Source of the DNA: Muscardinus avellanarius
Lineage: Eukaryota; Chordata; Mammalia; Rodentia; Gliridae
Direction: 5' to 3'
NCBI GenBank assembly: GCA_963383645.1
Contig: OY726574.1
Coordinates: forward strand, 61,570,894 to 61,634,893
Length of the DNA: 64,000 bases
In this document: positions 57,039 to 64,000 of the stretch, in pieces
Position numbering within the stretch: position 1 is the stretch's first letter
Layout of the letters: each line of letters starts with the position of its first letter
Notes under the pieces: generated by a model
Databases searched by the model: none
What the model saw: the letters and a program-made list of their open reading frames with translations, nothing else
Told to the model about the DNA's origin: nothing
Translations under genes and position numbers: made by a program

Positions 57039-58717
57039 GTGAGCTCCTAGCTGTTTCCAAAAACGTAGTTATATCCCATTATCTGCCAGCTGCTTCATGT
57101 GCGAAAATCTGCGGTTACTGAGTTGGCATTGATGACCACGACACATCTGTGATGCTGTGATTGTTGACATTTTTCTCCATGGAGCAGTCAAGGTTATGGG
57201 ACAAAAATTTAGAGTAAATAGCTGTGGTTTGGGATGATTGTAAAATGAATGTCACGTCAAAATAGTGTAAGATGTATGTGTCTTAGAATACATAAAGCCC
57301 TGAAAAATCTTAAAAGCCATTTATTCACCAGGAAAGTCTTAGAGTTGATTACTAGCATGCCCTCAAGGATAGGAAGACTTACCCTTCTCATCATGAGGAA
57401 GATGATAATGATGGCAGCATTTGTTGAGTCTATATTCTATGCAGGTTCCATACTAGGGTATTGGTTGATTAATACAGTGCACCTTGAGGAGAGTAATCTA
57501 AGAGAACAGAGCAAAAGAAAAAGTAAAGCACATTGGCATATGCAAGGACCAGTCACCGAGCAAGGTAAATGCCTCAGTATGGCCGTGTCTAGCCAAGGAC
57601 TCATCTGGGAAATAGAGAAATAGATCTGTCTAGGATAAGCAATTCTTACCTTCTCTATTTGAACATATATGCGAGTGTATACACAAGAAAAATAGTACTT
57701 AGGGAAAAATCTTTAATCTAAATGAAAATGACCAACATGAAAGTTCAGATGGTAAAAGCAGTGGCACATTTTCCGAAACAGAGGACATGCTTTGGTCTGT
57801 AATGCCAACATGATTATGGTCACTGAGTGAGAGCAAGGTCATGGGTAGTCAGGGGCAGAGCAGGGGTTGGTGAACGCAAGTCTGGAAAGCTGTATATTGT
57901 CATGGAAAGAGTCTAGACTGGGTCCTGATTTCTGATGGCCTTTGAACAGTCATATGACCTAAATTCTATCTTAGGAAGTTGGGTAGGACAGGGAGGGAAA
58001 GAGCTCTGGGCAGGAAGACCAGTTGGATGAAGAGAGAGGAAACTTGAAACACATCCAGGATGTAATTTTAGTAGCCATTTGGAGAGAGAAGAACCAATAT
58101 GGAGAGAAGGACCTGGCTCTCGGTTTGGGTGACTTAGTGGAGATATCACCATTTACCAAAAGGTGCAGTAAAGGAGCTAAGACATATTTGGGGAGTAAAG
58201 ACGGAGCGTGTGGTGCCACATGTTTTAAAGTTGGGGTTCTAGAAGGTGGAGATCTTCACTGGTCGATGGATGGCTGTTGTGGACTAGGAAGAATCATCAA
58301 TCTCTGTAGTCTGATCGTCTTCAACATTCTGGAGCTGAAATCATGAGTTTGGGAGAGGACCTAGGAAGTTACTGTACAGCGAAAAGAAGGGATGTCAACT
58401 GCGGAGCTAAAACCTTGGGTGATGGCAACTTTATGTCAGGGGTGAGTTCATATCCAGGTTTAGACACTCACATGTGTTCCTCCATCCTTTCTGCGCCAAG
58501 TTAAGTTTTTCTCTTCCACTCCTGAACAGAGAGTGTCCACCGCATCTGTGTGTGTCACTAGTCCTGGCTCAGCTCACAGGTCCTTGATCCTTTCTCAAAT
58601 CTTCCAATGATCTTTGTCTGTTCTTCTCTCTCTTTTTTTAAACCCATTAGGGAATTGTTCTCTTCATTTTTATGACTTTGTTGTTTGTTTCATGCTTCTT
58701 CTTTGGCTTTTTTCTTT
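57039..58717. other. Start of the intron after the transmembrane exon
   Basis: 57395-57480 resembles an old MIR piece (GCATTTGTTGAGTCTATATTC). Otherwise nothing recognised; a 124-codon plus frame at 57249-57623 crosses that remnant and is not supported as coding. Confidence 0.45.
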
Positions 58718-58915
58718 TCAGTACTGGGAATTGAACCTATGGGCATTCTATCCCTGAGCTACAGCCCCAGACCTTTTCTTTCTGTTTGGAAACAGAGTCT
58801 TGCTAGTTTACTGAGAGTCCCGTTAAGATGCCGAGGCTTGCCTCGGACCTGTGATGCTCCTATCTCAGCCTCCCAAAATACTGGGATTACAGGTGCTTGC
58901 TACTGTGCTTGGCCT
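58718..58915 (-). mobile_element. B1-dID SINE
   Basis: CAGTACTGGGAATTGAACC to GCTTGCTACTGTGCTTGGCC. Confidence 0.9.
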
Positions 58916-60346
58916 CTATATCTCTGATTTTCTGTTTTCCTCCATATTTCCAATCTTACCCCTATCTCTCTTACTTTCTTTTCCTTAATTCTTCATCTGT
59001 TCCCAGTTTCATTGTTTATGTAAATACCTGATTTTTGCCTTTTTTGGTAATATGACCCAATAAGAATCCTAAGCAACAATAGGCTCTTCTTTGCTGAGAT
59101 AGTCAAAGATTTCAGAGAGATTTATTGTAAATTCTGGGGATGCATAGGGTCTTTGTGTCATACAGCATGCTCTTTGGGGAGTAGCTTGAAACTAGTAATC
59201 CAGTTGCCCTTGTGACCATAGCTAAACGTTAAATAATCCTCCCAGGGCCTGTTTCTGCCGCATTAATTCATTTTTCTACCTGGGCCTCTCAGGTAGTCAC
59301 GGAGGTTATGATATAAATTATGCATTTGAAGAGATTGCCTACGGTAACATATGGCCTTGGTATAACTTTGGCTAAATACCCGCAAGTCCTGTCAGACTGT
59401 ACATGATTATTTACTACAGAGTCATCGTCAAAGTGTTGTCTTCACAGCGTGTGTGCCAGTTCCATATTGGTTTCCCCTGAAATATAGAATCTGTTCTCCA
59501 TAAGGCAAATTAGCCAACGTCTTATGCCAATGTGTACAGCGCTTGTAAAATTTAGACCCGAGCAAGCATGTGCTCCAAACTGCCATCTTTAACAGAAATT
59601 CTTGATGCTTCTAATTGTTTAGGATTTCTCACCCAAGTTTAAGTCTCAATTTTGAAAGTAACATTTATAAACAGAGCCGTTAGAGCAGGTTGTTAATCAT
59701 AGATAAGCTACAGGCCGCTCCTGCTGGGTAGCGAGCATGTTTCATTATTGAAGCCTACCCACTGGGTCTCCCACGGACTCTCCCGTTCCATCACTTCAGG
59801 CCCAGAAATCTTGGCTGGTGAGCAGCTGATCTTTCAGCTCTGTTTCCCAAGGTCCCACAGGAGGCCATCGATTAAAAAGGAGACGTGGTAGGGAAATGGA
59901 AGGAGAGAATGAGAGAAGGGAGGTGAAGACACAGCCCCAGGTGCGGATTTCTGTGTATCATCAGTCATTTTTGCCAGTAGATCCTAAGGTTGTCAGACTT
60001 GGAGCACATTCCCTGTATGGGGTCGTCAGCCTGTTCTCTACCATGGCGTTCAGAGTCAGTGCACCCAAACGTAGCCCATTGGTTATAAAGACAGACTGGG
60101 CCCGGGAGAAAGAGTGGGCGAAACAATCCATCCGTATTTCTGGAAAGGCCATTGGAAATTGGACATGCTGGGAATGACCCGGTGGTTGAATGTAGTCTGT
60201 GCTGGTTAGATTTGGGGAGATTTGGGGAGAAGGAGGACAGCAAATTCCAGCAGAACAGAATATCTCAGAATTGTGTTGGAAGGCATTGTCAGTTGCCAAC
60301 CCAGCCCTTCTGAAGGACTGGCCTTCTATAAAGATAGTTACTGAAC
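58916..60346. other. Repeat-poor intron, nothing recognised
   Basis: 59896-60299 is open on both strands for about 90-110 codons without domain or splice context. Confidence 0.42.
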
Positions 60347-60450
60347 ACAGGTGTAGTGGTGCATGCCCGTATTCCAGTACTCAGGAGGCTGAGACAAGAG
60401 GATCACTGGCTTGAGACCAGCCTCAGCAACTTTGCCAGACCCTGTTTCAA

Positions 60451-60452
<2 letters not shown>
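60347..60452 (+). mobile_element. B1 half of a SINE, ID half lost
   Basis: ACAGGTGTAGTGGTGCATGC to CCAGACCCTGTTTCAAATAT. The ID half is replaced by the following repeat. Confidence 0.85.
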
Positions 60453-60486
<34 letters not shown>

Positions 60487-60530
60487 ATATGTGTATATAT
60501 ATATATGTATGTATATATATATACATATAC

Positions 60531-60582
<52 letters not shown>
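60453..60582. repeat. (TG)n (TA)n compound repeat, self-complementary
   Basis: About 25 bp TG, then TATG/TATA variants, then about 45 bp of pure AT. Confidence 0.95.
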
Positions 60583-60588
<6 letters not shown>

Positions 60589-60926
60589 AAGTTGAGCCTC
60601 TAATGGAAAACGTGAAATCTGTTCAGCTCTTTGAATTCTTTTATATTTTTCTATCTAGGGAATTATGACTAAAAATTGACATGCCCATCAACTGTATTTG
60701 ACTCTTACGCCCCATAAATGTCTCTCAAATCATTGACCAGAAGTCTTTTGTTTGTGAGTAGTAACCCATTTGGCCTTTGCCAGAATTGTTCTGTAGGCAA
60801 AAAAATTTCTATTTCCCCTATTCTAATATTATGCATTTTTTGAGGATGCAATTTGGGGGGGGGCTTTTTTTGGATTTTTGTTGTTGTTTTACTGTTTTTG
60901 TTTATTTTATTTGTTTTTGTTGTTTT

Positions 60927-61092
60927 GGTACTAGCATCATTCTACCTCTGAGCTACATCCTCAGGCCATTTTTATTTTTTATTTTGAAATAGAACCTTCC
61001 TAAGTTGCTGAGGCTGGCCTCACACAAATGGGATCCTCTTGCCTCAGCCTCCCAAGTGCTGGGATTGCAGGAGCCTGCCATCATACCTTCCT
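60927..61092 (-). mobile_element. B1-dID SINE
   Basis: TTTTGGTACTAGCATCATTC (shortened ID half) to GGGATTGCAGGAGCCTGCC. Confidence 0.87.
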
Positions 61093-61679
61093 GAGGATGC
61101 AGTGTTTTGATACAGAAAATTTTAAGGGAGGATGTAAGGTAAATATCTAAAAAACTTTCATACAGAGCCACATGGAAGTATCCCCTCAAAATTAATATAC
61201 AATAACTTGAGTAGGAGATATTTTACTATATTTCATCCACGTATAATTAAATATATTTGTACAAATGAAAATACCTGCATTTTAACATTTCTCATAAGGA
61301 ATAATTTATCTTTATAACATGTTAGATAGAATTTAGCACATAAGCACCATCAATTTTACCATGATTAATTATATTTACTATTGTTTCTAAGATTGCCGTG
61401 GCTCTTTCATAAGTTTGAGAACATTTGTTTCAATTATACAATATTACCAGCTCAGCCATTGTGGTAAATAGAAATTATAGAAGTTGCAACTATAGGAAAA
61501 TAATTAAAGATATCAGAATTACTGAACAAAATAGCAAACAGTAGCTGTTCTATTGCATAAATAAATGTTACAGGTAAAGACCACTGTTTTAATCGTGAAG
61601 TTCTATTTCCTGTTTCCTTTCTGTAACACATTTTAAATGTTATTAAATATTATGTTATAAAATACAGTCAGTCACAAAA
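61093..61679. other. AT-rich intron, nothing recognised
   Basis: No repeat or exon assigned. Confidence 0.45.
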
Positions 61680-62015
61680 AATAAGAAATCAGATGCTTTT
61701 CCTAATATGTGAGAGTTAGGGAGAATTGGGTCATAGCAGGAACTCTAGATGAAAAAGAAAATCCTATGGAGGAGCAAACAAGACAACCTAAAGGAGGAGA
61801 AAAGAGGGAGGAAGAGGAAAATCTCTAAAACACACAATGTACTTAAACATATCGAAGTCAACCACTAAGCCAAGCAAGGGAAGGAGGGATGGGGAGGGAA
61901 TGGGATGGGAATTGGGTAGGGCTTAAATCAGTGATGTGTGCATGTCTGTACACACAAGTTTTTTACCCCAATATGATGTATGAATATACTGCACCAATAA
62001 AAATTTTTAAAAATT
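61680..62015 (+). mobile_element. LINE-1 3' end
   Basis: GAAATCAGATGCTTTTCC, AACTCTAGATGAAAAAGAAA, purine-rich GGAGGGATGGGGAGGGAATG, then CTGCACCAATAAAAAT. Same family as the minus-strand copy at 945-1320. Confidence 0.75.
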
Positions 62016-63099
62016 TTTTAAAAAATAAAATAAAATACATAAAACCCATTCTATTAAATTTAATCCATACTAGTACTACCAGAGAGAAAATCACAACAAA
62101 AATGGGAAATATTTCTCAAGATATCATGAAACAAAAAGATAAGAGGGAAAACTTGATGAAAGCCAGTTTTCAAAGCACTGCCTGAAGTGTGTGCCCAGAG
62201 GCGAGTTCCATGAGCCGTAGTTCCCCTTCCCCGCCTGTGGACAGAGGAGACGGGCGTTTTCCCTACTATAGCTAAGTGTGACTTGTATGTGGGAAACATC
62301 TTAAGTCTGCATGCTTAATTCAAAGTCCTGTTTCAACATCACACTTCGTGAAACTACATGGAAAAAGCCAAATAGACATTTGTTTGTGCGTAGTATTTTA
62401 AATATGTGTACTTAACATGTAATGATATCCGTAAGAACCAGAGGCTGGGATCTTTCTATCCTAGCACATGTTTTGGCATGATTGAAAACAGGGCCTGTGT
62501 ACACACAGGTGTGTGAGAGGCATGTCAGCTCCATCCATCAACTAGCACCTGTCTAACTGAGAGGCTGGTGAGTAGACCGGGCAAAACAATCGGGGTAGGC
62601 ATCTTTCCTGACCTTAGACTTGGTGAGGTGACTCTGGTTCCAATATTAATCTCCACGTACACACTCAGCCTAATGGTTTGTTTAACTGTACTCTAACGGG
62701 GGTACTTTGGGAAGTCTTTGTAAAGACGACCTTATTTTGAAAGGCGAGTGGGGACATGGGCACTGATCTTCTATCTGTTGGCAGGAAGCTGTCAGAAGAT
62801 GCAGGGGCGTGGCCTAGGACCACGCCCACCAGGCTTCACAAACCCCAGCTCTCTACATGGAACGGGTGTACATTTAAATGAGGATTGCCACCTCTCTGAA
62901 CTGGTTTGTGTGTGTGACACGTGATGATGGTGAGGCTGTTACTTCACGGGGAAAGCAGTCAGGATTAAAGGTTATAGTATATGTAGATGGTGTTTGGGAA
63001 GGAATCGGTGAAGGACCCAGAAATGCAGGAACTGGTCCCAGGCTCCATAGGTAGCCGGTGGCAGAGACCGGGTAAAATACAAATGGGCCTGATTCCTTT
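62016..63099. other. Intronic sequence, no supported exon
   Basis: Contains an acceptor-like site at 62783-62784 and an 8-bp inverted repeat (GGGCGTGG 62805-62812, CCACGCCC 62820-62827). No element assigned. Confidence 0.45.
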
Positions 63100-63104
63100 A
63101 CTTT

Positions 63105-63400
63105 TAATATTCTTTTATTGGTGGTTTGTAATTACACATCACATTGAGGCTCATAGTAAAAGAAACACATGCACACAGCATTTGAAAAAAAAAATAAACA
63201 GGGGATAGCACTTCAGGATTAAAACAGTAGTCTTTACCGGTATCGTGTATTCCTGTAATAGAACAGCTACCATTTTCCGTTTTGTTCACTGGATCCCACC
63301 CACTCCCTCTCCCTCCGCACATGGATCGTGAGATCCATATTCCTCCCTTCATATGCGTAGATAGCTTTCTTGGAACCGTTTCCTTCATCACAAATGTATC
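63105..63400 (-). mobile_element. LINE-1 3' end-like fragment
   Basis: ATATTCTTTTATTGGTGG at the tail side and CCCACCCACTCCCTCTCCC further in resemble the L1 end at 20645, read on the minus strand. Confidence 0.5.
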
Positions 63401-64000
63401 TGATCCTCAGTTTCCCTGCTGCAGTGGCTCAGGGAAATAACACTCACCTGCGTGCCTGTGCCTCGCTCTGTAAGCCCAGGCTCATTCCGAGCATCGTCAT
63501 TAGCTCGCCGCGGTCGCCATCGCTCTGAGCCTGCAAATGCTGGAGGCCCCGCCAGCCTGCCTGGGTCTTTTGAACCATTGTCAGAGAAGAGCTAAGCCAA
63601 ATCCTTTTCCGTTTTCCTCTTTTGAAATGTTCTTAAAACCCTTTTAGGTTTGTGTATCGTGGGTCATTTGTTCATAAATTTCTTCCGATTGCTGATAATC
63701 GGGAGGACTCAGTGTCCTTCCTTGTGGTCCAGGGAATGAGGGAGGCTTATTAAGTTGTGTAGGGAGTCCTGAGCCCAGGGAGACCAGCCACGCCTCTTCC
63801 TCTGCAGAGTGGCTTGGCCCTGGGCGCTGGAGAGGTAAGATGGGGTTCTGGAGACAACCTCACCTGGCTTCGGAAGCTCCCCGGCTGGGCCTTGGGTAGA
63901 CTCTTCCGGCCCCGGGTTCCTCCAGCTACACCAAGAGCATTATGATGAATAGAGGTCATAAAGTCCTAGAGGAAGACGAGGAGTTCAGCCCTTCCCAGTT
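63401..64000. other. Intronic sequence to the window edge
   Basis: GC-richer, no repeat or exon recognised. Confidence 0.42.

Larger units (their letters stand above)
57039..64000 (+). other. PTPRM: PTPRM intron downstream of the transmembrane exon (partial)
   Basis: Starts with GTGAGC, phase 2, and runs off the right edge. No continuation exon was recognised. One acceptor-like site in a compatible phase at 62783-62784 is discussed under findings. Confidence 0.85.

Noticed and set aside
57249..57623. 124-codon frame just after the membrane exon
   Set aside because: Not in frame with the exon by splicing, crosses a MIR-like remnant, and resembles no phosphatase sequence.
1..64000. CRISPR arrays, operons, plasmid or phage systems
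   Set aside because: Vertebrate intron with SINEs, L1s and spliced exons; no regularly spaced repeats or dense coding.

Overview
The window is a piece of a mammalian nuclear genome. It lies inside one large, intron-rich gene, read on the + strand: PTPRM, the receptor-type tyrosine phosphatase mu. Three short exons were found, with consensus splice sites and compatible reading frames: 18811-19084 (membrane-proximal ectodomain, 274 bp), 21948-21984 (37 bp) and 56906-57038 (transmembrane segment, 133 bp). Joined, they give one uninterrupted frame from the last fibronectin-III region through the membrane span to the first basic residues of the cytoplasmic side. The catalytic exons lie beyond the right edge and the MAM, Ig and first FN-III exons beyond the left edge. 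Everything else is intron: at least 18.8 kb before the first exon seen, 2.9 kb and 34.9 kb between exons, and at least 7 kb after the last.

The interspersed repeats suggest a squirrel-family rodent (Sciuridae). The dominant SINE is a dimer whose left half is 7SL/B1-like and whose right half is tRNA-Ala/ID-like, the B1-dID layout. About fifty copies or fragments lie on both strands. There is a clearly younger subfamily with modified ID half and well-preserved target-site duplications. Older layers are MIR fragments, 7SL monomers and LINE-1 3' ends. Dinucleotide microsatellites are frequent and often start exactly at a SINE 3' end.

Layout: 1-18810 is the upstream intron, with a probable twin-primed L1, a 60-bp inverted repeat pair, an L1 3' UTR near 7.6-8.1 kb and a 190-bp GAA/GGA polypurine tract near 11 kb. 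18811-21984 holds two exons and a short intron filled by SINEs and an L1. 21985-56905 is the long intron; it holds a consensus-like CTCF motif (33963), an unusual retrovirus-derived insert that looks like a retroposed RNA (36.6-37.0 kb), a probable ERV LTR (39.2-40.0 kb), nested SINEs (25.1, 38.8, 46.7 kb) and an 80-bp templated duplication (43.7/44.4 kb). 56906-64000 holds the transmembrane exon and the start of the next intron.

I found no second protein-coding gene, no functional RNA gene, no CRISPR array and nothing bacterial. I do not see a new multi-gene system. The most unusual items are the structured retroposition products and the local templated duplication. Repeat boundaries are good to a few bases where target duplications are quoted and to about 10-20 bases elsewhere. 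Family names were assigned by eye.
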